From: an uncultured Ruminococcus sp.
GTDB taxonomy: Bacteria; Bacillota; Clostridia; Oscillospirales; Acutalibacteraceae
NCBI GenBank assembly: GCA_902803125.1
Contig: CADCOZ010000005.1
Span: forward strand, 1 to 14,413
Reading direction: 5' to 3'
DNA length: 14,413 nt
Shown: positions 6,080-12,801 of the stretch, piece after piece
Layout of the letters: each line of letters begins with the position of its first letter
Numbering within the stretch: the stretch's first letter is position 1
Program-made: the position numbers and the translations under genes
Notes under the pieces: model-generated
Database searches by the model: none
What the model was told of the DNA's origin: nothing
Seen by the model: only the letters and a program-made list of their open reading frames with translations

Positions 6080-7615
6080 ATGAAAAAGAATGCCAAGCTG
6101 TTAATTGTGGTTATTTCTTTAGTGGTGCTGCTTGGTGCGGCTCTGGTGATTGTCCTGCTCCTGCCTTCGGATTCGAATAAAATCACCCTCAACGATGGGC
6201 AGGAAATCCTGCTGTTTGACAAAAGCGACTGTATGGCCGAACAAATTACGGTCAATAATGAGGGCGGTGAATATGAACTGTTGGCGTTTGCCTACACCAA
6301 ACCCGCCACACAAAGCAGTCTTTCAGAAAACAGCAGCGGACTGCCGGTCGTCAATCCCGAAGAAAGCAGTGAATCCTCCACCGAATTGGTCTATACCATG
6401 CAGGAGTACCCGAATTATACACTCGACCAAAACATGACCAATGACCTTGCCGAGCAGTGCTGTTACTTAGCGGCTCGTGAACTGGTGGACAAAAGCGGTC
6501 AGCGGTACAGCGAATACGGTCTGGATCAGCCCCGTGCCACCGTCAGTGTCCGTTACAATGATGCGACCCTGAACAAATTTTATCTTGGTAAAGAAGCCCC
6601 TGACAACAAAGGTGTTTACCTGCGTGTGGAAGGCGACCGGAATGTTTATCTGGTGCAGTCCTCGTTAGTGGAAGCCTTCTTTCTGGAAAAACTGCAGTTG
6701 TTTGATAAACAGCTGACCGGTCTGATGGAAGATATCGAACAGGTGCATTGCAGTGGAACGCATTATCCGGAAGAGATCCATATTGCCGCCAACCCTTATG
6801 AGTGTTACACCGCCTCGCACCTGATGGAACTGCCGTTCCGCTATGCCTGTGACAACACCAAGTTCAATGCCATCACCGGCAGTGCCTGCAATCTGAAAGC
6901 CATATGGGTAACCGCCGTTGACATTACCGAAGAGGACATCAAGCGGTACGGTCTTGACGACCCGTATCAGCGGTTTGCGATGAAAGGCACAGACGGCAGC
7001 ACCATTTCTTTGCTGGCCTCCGAAAAAGACAGTGAAGGCCGTTTCTATCTGATGCGTCCGGACGACAACATGATTTTTCAAACCTATGCCGCCGAGAACG
7101 CATGGTACGACCTGCAAAAGACCGATTTCTGGCCGGACAGACTGCTGAGAATCAGCACCGAAAACATACAGACAACCACCCTGACCATCAGTTCAGTCAC
7201 AACGGCATTTCAGCTCAGCAAGGAAAAAGGAGTTAACGAGAACTATTATGAAACAGCCTCCCTGACACTCACTGTTGACGGCCAAGAGTTTTCTTATGTC
7301 AACTACTCCATTTTCCTGAACAACCTGTATGCTGCCCAGCGTCTGCCGCAGGCCACACCGGCCGCCCTATCAGATGGCAGTAAAGAAGTTCTGCAAATCC
7401 GCTTTGACTACTTTGAGCCCAAAGATTTTTCTGACACGCTTGTTCTATGGCGGGAGCCCTCCGGCAAAACCCTTGCGGTACTGAGCGGAGTCCCTCTTTG
7501 TTATATTGACAGCACCTATGCCGATCAACTTGCCGAACAAGCCGTCCTGCTTCTCAATGGCCAGCCGATCGACTCCCTGACCCAAGAATCCTCCTCTTCT
7601 TCAGAGTCCGCCTAA
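6080..7615 (+). CDS. Membrane-anchored DUF4340 protein
   Basis: This encodes 511 residues. ATG 6080 (MKKNAK) is preferred; an in-frame TTG at 6074 is closer to GGAGG (6064-6068; 5 bases against 11) and cannot be excluded. Residues 6-28 form an uncleaved-looking signal anchor. The external part contains two repeats of the DUF4340 pattern: YGLDQP at 146-151, followed by strands ending in YLGKEAPDNKGVYLR, and YGLDDP at 290-295, followed by a similar strand block. A low-complexity serine/glutamate insert lies at about 78-102, and the tail is serine-rich. DUF4340 genes regularly follow GldG-like genes, and this one is the last gene of the operon. No obvious U-tailed terminator follows it on this strand. 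Confidence 0.9.
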   Translation: MKKNAKLLIVVISLVVLLGAALVIVLLLPSDSNKITLNDGQEILLFDKSDCMAEQITVNNEGGEYELLAFAYTKPATQSSLSENSSGLPVVNPEESSESSTELVYTMQEYPNYTLDQNMTNDLAEQCCYLAARELVDKSGQRYSEYGLDQPRATVSVRYNDATLNKFYLGKEAPDNKGVYLRVEGDRNVYLVQSSLVEAFFLEKLQLFDKQLTGLMEDIEQVHCSGTHYPEEIHIAANPYECYTASHLMELPFRYACDNTKFNAITGSACNLKAIWVTAVDITEEDIKRYGLDDPYQRFAMKGTDGSTISLLASEKDSEGRFYLMRPDDNMIFQTYAAENAWYDLQKTDFWPDRLLRISTENIQTTTLTISSVTTAFQLSKEKGVNENYYETASLTLTVDGQEFSYVNYSIFLNNLYAAQRLPQATPAALSDGSKEVLQIRFDYFEPKDFSDTLVLWREPSGKTLAVLSGVPLCYIDSTYADQLAEQAVLLLNGQPIDSLTQESSSSSESA

Positions 7616-7620
7616 CGGTA

Positions 7621-7658
7621 TGTTGGAGGGCTTTGCCCCTGCACTCCCTAAAGGGACT
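7621..7658 (-). repeat. Family C repeat remnant
   Basis: On the minus strand this reads GGGAGTGCAGGGGC-AAA-GCCCTCCAACA, which looks like the two hairpins at 9429-9476 fused through their common GGGCAAAGCCC core with the intervening DNA deleted. It is followed by a CTCCCT/AGGGAC palindrome (7643-7658). Confidence 0.6.
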
Positions 7659-7705
7659 AACTTCGTGTCGCCCGCAAGCCTTTGAAAAGCTGCGAAAAAC
7701 TTTTA

Positions 7706-7760
7706 TGTTGACGGTTCATACAGTTATTCCCTACGGCACAATATCAACAGCCCGTCAGTT
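7706..7760. repeat. Family B intergenic repeat, copy 2
   Basis: This starts TGTTGACGG, carries CTACGGCACAATATCAACAG (7731-7750) and ends CCGTCAG. It aligns with 119-184 apart from the small hairpin insertion there. Imperfect inverted ends are visible (TGTTGA/TCAACA and TGACGG/CCGTCA). Confidence 0.6.
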
Positions 7761-7797
7761 AAAAAAGGTCAGTGAATCGTTCGGATTCACTGACCTT
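7761..7797 (-). terminator. Intrinsic terminator of the CBS/CorC gene
   Basis: A perfect 14-bp stem (7765-7778 with 7784-7797) closes a 5-base loop. On the minus strand it is followed by a six-base T run (7761-7766 complement), and it begins 9 bases after the stop codon. On the plus strand only A bases follow, so it should not terminate the opposing operon efficiently. Confidence 0.88.
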
Positions 7798-7806
7798 AAA
7801 AAAATG

Positions 7807-9132
7807 TTATGAATCATTCTTTTTGACTACTAAAACACGGGAAATTCTGCGGCCATCCACTTCCAGCACCGTAAAGCGGGTACCGTTAATCATAATGGAA
7901 GGATGTTCGCCCGATTTTGGGATATGCCCCATACGGTCAAGCATAAACCCTGCAATCGTATCATTTTCGCTTTCGGGCAGTTCGATGCCGGCCAATTCTT
8001 CGATTTCATCCAGCGGCGTGGCTCCGTCCACCTGAAAACTGTATTCATTGACCTTGCGGATACTGTCGTCCTCGTGGTCATATTCGTCCTGAATATTGCC
8101 CAAAATGGATTCTATCAAATCCTCCATGGTAATCAGTCCCGCCGTGCCGCCAAATTCATCCACCACAACCGCTACCTGCGTCTTATGGGCGGTCATGTAG
8201 CGGAACATTTCGCTGCAGCTTTTAGAGGCCGGTACATATGCCGCCGTATGAACAATACTCTGCGGCAGTACCTCCGGCAAAGTATCACGGCCAACGTACT
8301 GCAAAAGGTCTTTGACATACACAATCCCAATGATATCATCAATATCCTCATGGTAAACGGGAATGCGGGAACGCCCGCTGTCAATGGCCAGCTGACGCAG
8401 ATGGGCCAGTGTGTCGTCTTCTCGGATAGCAATAATATCTTTCCGGTGCGTCATGATTTCGCCCACCGTGGTGTCATCAAAATCAAAGACATTCTCAATC
8501 ATGCTTTTGGTATTGACTTCAATCGTACCGTTGACCTCTCCCTCATCAACCATCATCAGTATTTTTTCTTCTGTCGGATTTTCCGGCGGCTGTTCCGGTT
8601 TAATGTTCCGCAAAAATATCTTGGCGGCTATCATCGTCAAGCCACTGCCCAAAGCCGCCAGCGGCCAGAAAACCTTTTCCCAGAAAGCAATCAATCCGTA
8701 CAGTTTCATCAATGTTTTTTCCGGTTCATGTTCTGCGGCTCGATGCGGCAATAAATACACTGTCATTAACAGCACCGCAGACACCGGTATGCTTATCAGC
8801 AATTCGGACACAATAACAGCGGATACCTTTGCCATTACCGCTCCGAAAACATTCGCCAGCGGAATCCCATACAGCACAGCGGACAGCCAGACCACCATGA
8901 CCGCATGAAATACAGCACAAGCTTTCAGCCGACGGCCAAAGGAATCGGCCTGACCCTTTATTTTTACTGCCTTTTGTACGGCAGGCGTTTCTTCCATTGA
9001 TTTCAAACTGCTCATCGAAGCATTTTTGACCACCGAACAACACAAGGCCGCCGCATAGGTCAATATAAGGCACAGCAATACCAGCCCGCTGCCCAACAGC
9101 AGCCACATCGTTGCTATCTCTTCACCGCACAT
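7807..9132 (-). CDS. CNNM/CBS/CorC-type membrane protein (HlyC/CorC family)
   Basis: This 441-residue protein belongs to the family once called hemolysin-C-like, now linked to magnesium or cobalt transport across the cytoplasmic membrane. The DUF21/CNNM part has about four hydrophobic segments (10-32, 72-95, 105-127, 150-172). A pair of CBS domains follows at about 225-345 (MTHRKDI, SRIPVY, IIGIVYVKDLL; then VVVDEFGGTAGLITMEDL), and the CorC_HlyC domain occupies 362-438 (YSFQVDGATPLDEI, TVLEVDGRRI). The start is ATG 9132, with AAGGAG 8 bases upstream; a second ATG eight codons on lacks a good site. It is a single-gene unit with its own promoter and terminator. The transport role is family knowledge and is not shown here. 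Confidence 0.93.
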   Translation of the reverse strand: MCGEEIATMWLLLGSGLVLLCLILTYAAALCCSVVKNASMSSLKSMEETPAVQKAVKIKGQADSFGRRLKACAVFHAVMVVWLSAVLYGIPLANVFGAVMAKVSAVIVSELLISIPVSAVLLMTVYLLPHRAAEHEPEKTLMKLYGLIAFWEKVFWPLAALGSGLTMIAAKIFLRNIKPEQPPENPTEEKILMMVDEGEVNGTIEVNTKSMIENVFDFDDTTVGEIMTHRKDIIAIREDDTLAHLRQLAIDSGRSRIPVYHEDIDDIIGIVYVKDLLQYVGRDTLPEVLPQSIVHTAAYVPASKSCSEMFRYMTAHKTQVAVVVDEFGGTAGLITMEDLIESILGNIQDEYDHEDDSIRKVNEYSFQVDGATPLDEIEELAGIELPESENDTIAGFMLDRMGHIPKSGEHPSIMINGTRFTVLEVDGRRISRVLVVKKNDS

Positions 9133-9168
9133 CGTCTATGCTCCTTTCCACAACTTCTCTTTTCATCC

Positions 9169-9197
9169 ATTATACCATCTTTTTTCCCAAGAATCAA
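9169..9197 (-). promoter_or_regulatory. Promoter of the CBS/CorC gene
   Basis: On the minus strand, -35 TTGATT (9192-9197), 17-base spacer, -10 TATAAT (9169-9174) preceded by TGG. It lies about 37 bases upstream of the start codon. Confidence 0.85.
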
Positions 9198-9221
9198 CGA
9201 AAGAATTTTCGGTCAGAGATA

Positions 9222-9269
9222 CCCTGATGGATTTGTCGCCCTAAGAACCTGTTGGATTTCTTGCCGCAG
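9222..9269. repeat. Diverged 25-bp tandem repeat
   Basis: CCTGATGGATTTGTCGCC (9223-9240) is followed at a 25-base step by CCTGTTGGATTTCTTGCCGC (9248-9267). On the minus strand the second copy contains CTGCGGCAAG...CCAACAG, matching the core at 144-164. It lies just upstream of the CBS/CorC promoter. Confidence 0.6.
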
Positions 9270-9353
9270 GGGAAAACAATTCGCAATTAACAATGTGTGA
9301 GAAAAGTGAGCTTTTCAAAAATCGGCAAGGTGAGATAAAGTAACGGGAGAATA

Positions 9354-9420
9354 CAACACAGCGATTTTTGGAAGGGGGGGTTGGGGGAAAACTTTTTTTC
9401 GCCAGAAAAAGGTTTCCCCC
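9354..9420 (+). repeat. Family A repeat, copy before the asparaginase-like gene
   Basis: CAACACAGCGATTTTTGG is followed by a G run and a hairpin (9383-9420): arms GGGGGAAAAC + TTTTT and AAAAAGGTTTCCCCC around the conserved loop TTCGCCAG. One G is unpaired, so the stem is slightly eroded. A diverged inverted flank (CTTTTCAAAAATCGGC, 9311-9326) and CAATTNN heptamer-like units (9277-9297) lie upstream. Confidence 0.85.
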
Positions 9421-9428
9421 AATGGGGT

Positions 9429-9476
9429 CCAGGGGCAAAGCCCCTGGTGGGAGGTTTGGAGGGCAAAGCCCTCCAA
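9429..9476 (+). repeat. Family C double hairpin in asparaginase leader
   Basis: Two GC-rich hairpins with AAA loops stand in tandem: CCAGGGGC/GCCCCTGG (9429-9447, 8 bp) and TTGGAGGGC/GCCCTCCAA (9456-9476, 9 bp). The second ends 9 bases before the AGGAGG of the next gene. With the family A hairpin they form three consecutive stem-loops. I found no convincing promoter between them and the gene, so they may be in its mRNA leader. Confidence 0.75.
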
Positions 9477-9498
9477 CACAGCTAAAGGAGGAATGAGT

Positions 9499-10470
9499 AT
9501 GAAGCCTATATTATTGGTAATGACGGGTGGAACGATTGGCAGTATACTGGAAAAGGGGATTATTCGTCCGGACAGCCATGCGGACGGTGCATTACAAATT
9601 TATCGGCAGCAATATGGTCAGGAGGAACAGTTTGAAACGATAGCCCTGATGAATATACTGAGTGAGAACCTGCAAAAGAAGCACTGGGAACAGTTGGCCA
9701 ATTACCTTTTGCAAACAGATTTGTCCCGCTACAGCGGCGTGATTGTCACGCATGGCAGTGATACACTTTCCTATACCGGTGCCTTTTTGGGTGTGTGTAT
9801 GCATAAAACAGCTTGTCCTATCGTCCTGACAGCCGCCGATAAAGTTCCGCAGCATCCGCAAAGCAACGCCGCAGATAATCTGCGGGCAGCTGTTTGGCTG
9901 ATTCGACAGCAGCGGCCGGGCGTTTTTACCGTCTACCGCAATCCCGGCGACAGCTTTTGTTCCATATGGCTGTCCACCCACGTCCGTGAAGCAGATGTCG
10001 TCACCGGACGGTTTTCTTCCATAGATGGCCGACCGCTGTACCGTATCGAAAAAGATGTCCTGCTGCCCTCAGAAGAACCGCTTCAGACAGTGGACGAACC
10101 GCCCCCGCCGCTTTCAATTTCCGCACCGCTTCGCCTGCTCTATGATGTCCTGCTGATACAGCCTTATCCGGGAATGGATTACCGCACCATACAACTGCGT
10201 GAATCGTGTCGGGCGGTACTGCACATGACCTACCATTCCTCTTCGGCCTCCACACAGCCGGACAACAGTGCTTTATGGTTTTTGAAAAAATGCCGCCACA
10301 AGCAGATTCCTTTTTATCTGTCCTCATTTCCCCGTGATATTGACAGCGTCTATGAAACCTCTCATGTTTTACTGCAAAACGGTGCTGTCCCGCTCTGTCA
10401 CAGCACCAAGGAAACCGCTTATGCCCGTCTGCTTCTCCAAGTGAATACAGAACTAAACGAACAAGGCTAA
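9499..10470 (+). CDS. Asparaginase-like protein, divergent active site
   Basis: This encodes 323 residues, close to type I L-asparaginases. ATG 9499 has AGGAGG at 7 bases, while ATG 9493 leaves only 1 base. The fold is recognisable from MTGGTIGS (8-15; T12 is the first catalytic threonine), ILSENL...HWEQLA (53-68), and VTHGSDTLSYTGAFL (83-97). In the second motif the usual HGTDT is HGSDT, with S87 replacing the second catalytic threonine. The GSQ region reads TAADKVPQ, and the conserved T-K after the VYRNPG strand is not evident (STHVREAD instead). The family reaction is asparagine to aspartate plus ammonia, but these changes make activity or substrate uncertain. It has no signal peptide, so it is cytoplasmic. 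It is a single gene, convergent with the WYL regulator. Confidence 0.82.
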   Translation: MKPILLVMTGGTIGSILEKGIIRPDSHADGALQIYRQQYGQEEQFETIALMNILSENLQKKHWEQLANYLLQTDLSRYSGVIVTHGSDTLSYTGAFLGVCMHKTACPIVLTAADKVPQHPQSNAADNLRAAVWLIRQQRPGVFTVYRNPGDSFCSIWLSTHVREADVVTGRFSSIDGRPLYRIEKDVLLPSEEPLQTVDEPPPPLSISAPLRLLYDVLLIQPYPGMDYRTIQLRESCRAVLHMTYHSSSASTQPDNSALWFLKKCRHKQIPFYLSSFPRDIDSVYETSHVLLQNGAVPLCHSTKETAYARLLLQVNTELNEQG

Positions 10471-10505
10471 ACACCTGCGGCAAAAAACAGCTTTGAAGGA
10501 GTGTT

Positions 10506-10543
10506 GTCGGGGGGCTTTCACTGTGAAAGTCCCTTCGACCGAC
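10506..10543. terminator. Large stem-loop after the asparaginase-like gene
   Basis: The core stem is CTTTCA/TGAAAG with a CTG loop, extended by a G-U and three G-C pairs (10511-10533). An outer GTCGG (10506-10510) pairs with CCGAC (10539-10543) across a 5-base bulge. It lies 35 bases after the stop codon. It has no clear T run, so its role as a terminator is tentative. Confidence 0.45.
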
Positions 10544-10548
10544 ACGCA

Positions 10549-10582
10549 AACAGCCCCGACACACTTTGATGTCGGGGCTGTT
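10549..10582. terminator. Perfect 13-bp hairpin after the WYL gene
   Basis: AACAGCCCCGACA (10549-10561) pairs perfectly with TGTCGGGGCTGTT (10570-10582) around an 8-base loop, 12 bases after the minus-strand stop codon. The T tract is short on both strands (TTT on minus). It probably ends transcription from one or both convergent genes. Confidence 0.65.
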
Positions 10583-10594
10583 GATTATGTCTTG

Positions 10595-11674
10595 TCAAAT
10601 GGTGAAAGAATCCTCATGACTGCGATAGCTTTGCAAAATGTCGTCCAAGTACCGCATATAGTCCTCCCGCAGACCACGGGGATACAGCAGTTCAATATCA
10701 CTGCCAAACCCGCTGAGCCACGAATAAAACTGCGGACTCTTCTGCACATTAACGGAACAGCGAAAATATTGGCTGTTCTCATCATGATAGATGGCAATAT
10801 TTCTGCCGAAACGGTCAGCGATGACACCGGCCAGCGACATCTTGACACGCAGCAGAATATTGACCGTTTCGCCGCCGTACATGGAAAAAGCGGTGTTGGC
10901 ATATTCGGTAATGTTGATTTCCTCAAAGAAGCGGCTGCCTTCCCGAGGCGTATGTTCTTCTACCGTAACATCTTTCATTCTATCAACACGGAATGTTCTG
11001 GGGGCCTGTGTTTTGGCATCGTAGCAAATGACATAATAATACTCATTCTTCCAGACCAGTGCATAAGGACTTTGGGAATAGATTTTATCCTTGTTATCGT
11101 CCCCTGTTTTATTGACAGATACCAGCTGTCCCATGGAAAGGTCAAAGTCCACAACGGTTTTTCGGTACTTAAACGTGATTTTCCGGTCATTGATAATAGC
11201 GGTATGAATGGCATCTATGTTATAGATCACGGAAGAGTTGTCACTCTTAACCGCCTGTTCATAGTAAATCAGACGGTTGGCCAGACTATCGCCGTTTTCA
11301 TCGGTCAGAGCCTGCAGCTTGCGGATAATCCGTTTCGTTTTGGCGGCAGAAATAAAACGGGAAGCGGTAAGGGCATCTACAATCATTTTTAGTTCTGCCA
11401 GCTCAAAGCCGTTTTCATCTTCCGGCTGATGATGTTCGATGAGATAGTAACCACGACGGCTTTTTTCAATCTGATAGCCGTATTTTATCAGGCTCTCAAT
11501 ATAGTTATAGACCGATTTTCTGTCGGCATTCAGACCGTATTTATCATTCAAAATATCGATCAGTGCGGAAGCACTGAGGAATCTGTCATCTTGCAGTTCG
11601 CTTTTAGATTGGCTGTTGAGTCTGAGTTCATCCAGTACATATAGTATTTTTAGTCTGTTATCTCCTTTAGGCAT
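10595..11674 (-). CDS. WYL-domain transcriptional regulator
   Basis: This encodes 359 residues. ATG 11674 is chosen because GGAGG lies 7 bases upstream; the open frame extends 31 codons further, across the promoter. Residues 5-80 form a winged helix (LKILYVLDEL, then LSASALIDILNDKYG and DRKSVYNYIESLIKYGYQIEKSRRGYYL, the recognition helix and wing). The WYL domain spans about 153-237 (ITFKYRK, SPYALVWKNEYYYVICYD, RTFRVDRM); the eponymous W-Y-L positions read Y-Y-V. A WCX-like C-terminal extension follows. Proteins of this kind sense a ligand, often nucleic acid or nucleotides, and control DNA repair, defence or metabolism. No defence gene is adjacent, so the target is unknown; autoregulation is possible. 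Confidence 0.9.
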   Translation of the reverse strand: MPKGDNRLKILYVLDELRLNSQSKSELQDDRFLSASALIDILNDKYGLNADRKSVYNYIESLIKYGYQIEKSRRGYYLIEHHQPEDENGFELAELKMIVDALTASRFISAAKTKRIIRKLQALTDENGDSLANRLIYYEQAVKSDNSSVIYNIDAIHTAIINDRKITFKYRKTVVDFDLSMGQLVSVNKTGDDNKDKIYSQSPYALVWKNEYYYVICYDAKTQAPRTFRVDRMKDVTVEEHTPREGSRFFEEINITEYANTAFSMYGGETVNILLRVKMSLAGVIADRFGRNIAIYHDENSQYFRCSVNVQKSPQFYSWLSGFGSDIELLYPRGLREDYMRYLDDILQSYRSHEDSFTI

Positions 11675-11716
11675 AGATAGTCCTCCATCGCATTCTTCTG
11701 GTATCTTAATAAAATC

Positions 11717-11745
11717 ATTATACCAAAGAAAAATACATTTAGCAA
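11717..11745 (-). promoter_or_regulatory. Promoter of the WYL regulator
   Basis: On the minus strand, -35 TTGCTA (11740-11745), 17-base spacer, -10 TATAAT (11717-11722) preceded by TGG. It lies in AT-rich DNA that continues to about 11830 and holds no other feature I can support. Confidence 0.85.
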
Positions 11746-11865
11746 GATTTATAAAGGATTTTCTCAAAAATAACAGCTAAAAATATGACAGTTTTTTTGT
11801 TTATATTGCTAAAACTCATCCTATCAATAAAATGAACCCCTGCACACACCGCTCTGACACATCCT

Positions 11866-12801
11866 TTACCGATGTCTTCCGCCACCGCTGCCACCAACAT
11901 GATGACCGCCGGAATGGCCGCCCGAATGACCGCCGGAACCGGAACTGATTCTGACTTTACTCACTCTTGTACCCAAGAAATCATCAGCGGACTCTATCAT
12001 ATGCATCCGTTCACGAGAGGTATAAACAGAGGCGGAAGCGGACGTTTTGAAGCGATAATGCCGCTTAACACCCCAGCGGACAATCAAACCGGCCAGCAGA
12101 CCTGCGGCTATTGAAAGCAGCAGGAACCAGAACCAGTTTTTATAGGGCTTGAGTTTACTGTGGATAATCTGTCCCATAAAAGCATAAACATATTCACCGG
12201 TTGCAGCATCCGTGTAGTAAGTACCTTCTACCAAGCCTTTTTCCTTATAATACTTCAGCTGACGGCAGTATTCTTCCAGTCCCTGTTTGACATCAGACAA
12301 AACAGGGGTTTGACCGCCGGCGGGAAAGGTTTTTTCCATCGCCGCCAAAATCTTATCCACACGGTCTTCCGTGCCGTCATCACCGTTCGTGTAGTAAAGA
12401 GAGGCATCGTTAGAGGTATACATATAATCATAGGCATTGGTTTTGCCGTCAAAATCCACATAAAGATAAACCGTGCTGTTATAGGGGGTATCCTGAAAGG
12501 TATTCTTGACCCCTGCCCGAACCATGTTTTTAATCTTCGCATCACTGCGGGACACCCCGCCGATATACACCGCTACATTAAAACCGATGTTTTCGGCGGT
12601 GGCCGCAAAGGTTTTTGCCAAGTCACGCCGCATATCCTGCGGGAATAGGTTCGCTTCATCGCAAATATACACGGGACCTTCCCGATAGGTATAGACATCC
12701 TGTTCGGCCAACAGATTTTTGACAGCTTCAACGGGCATTCCGCCCCAGCACAAAACGGCTATGAGTACCGCTGTCAGCAAGAAGAAAGTAATTTTTTTCA
12801 T
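11866..12801 (-). CDS. TPM-domain membrane protein, YdjH-like, His-rich tail
   Basis: This encodes 311 residues. ATG 12801 (MKKITFF) has AGGAGG 6 bases upstream; the frame is open further up, inside the preceding gene. Residues 1-26 are a signal peptide. The TPM domain covers about 44-165 (VYICDEANLFPQDMR, GFNVAVYIGGV, NSTVYLYVDFDGKTNAYDY) and should lie outside the membrane. A helix at 223-243 anchors it, and the cytoplasmic tail ends in a Gly/His/Ser-rich stretch (288-311, GGHSGGHSGGHH...). The start codon overlaps the stop of the zinc-ribbon gene as ATGA, so the two are translationally coupled. The pair resembles YdjG-YdjH of B. subtilis, membrane partners in the PspA envelope-stress system. 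That link is by architecture and gene order. Confidence 0.85.
   Translation of the reverse strand: MKKITFFLLTAVLIAVLCWGGMPVEAVKNLLAEQDVYTYREGPVYICDEANLFPQDMRRDLAKTFAATAENIGFNVAVYIGGVSRSDAKIKNMVRAGVKNTFQDTPYNSTVYLYVDFDGKTNAYDYMYTSNDASLYYTNGDDGTEDRVDKILAAMEKTFPAGGQTPVLSDVKQGLEEYCRQLKYYKEKGLVEGTYYTDAATGEYVYAFMGQIIHSKLKPYKNWFWFLLLSIAAGLLAGLIVRWGVKRHYRFKTSASASVYTSRERMHMIESADDFLGTRVSKVRISSGSGGHSGGHSGGHHVGGSGGGRHR

Noticed and set aside
7761..7797. Hairpin considered as a bidirectional terminator
   Set aside because: Only the minus strand has a T run after the stem; on the plus strand it is followed by A bases.
7903..8754. Long plus-strand open frame of 283 codons
   Set aside because: It is antisense to the well-supported CBS/CorC gene, has no family match, and its histidine- and phenylalanine-rich translation is typical of a shadow frame.
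10493..11392. Plus-strand open frame of 299 codons
   Set aside because: It runs through the double hairpin and antisense to the WYL regulator, with no recognisable domain or usable ribosome binding site.
11785..11835. Tiny hydrophobic plus-strand open frame of 16 codons
   Set aside because: It has no ribosome binding site and lies in AT-rich DNA upstream of the WYL promoter.
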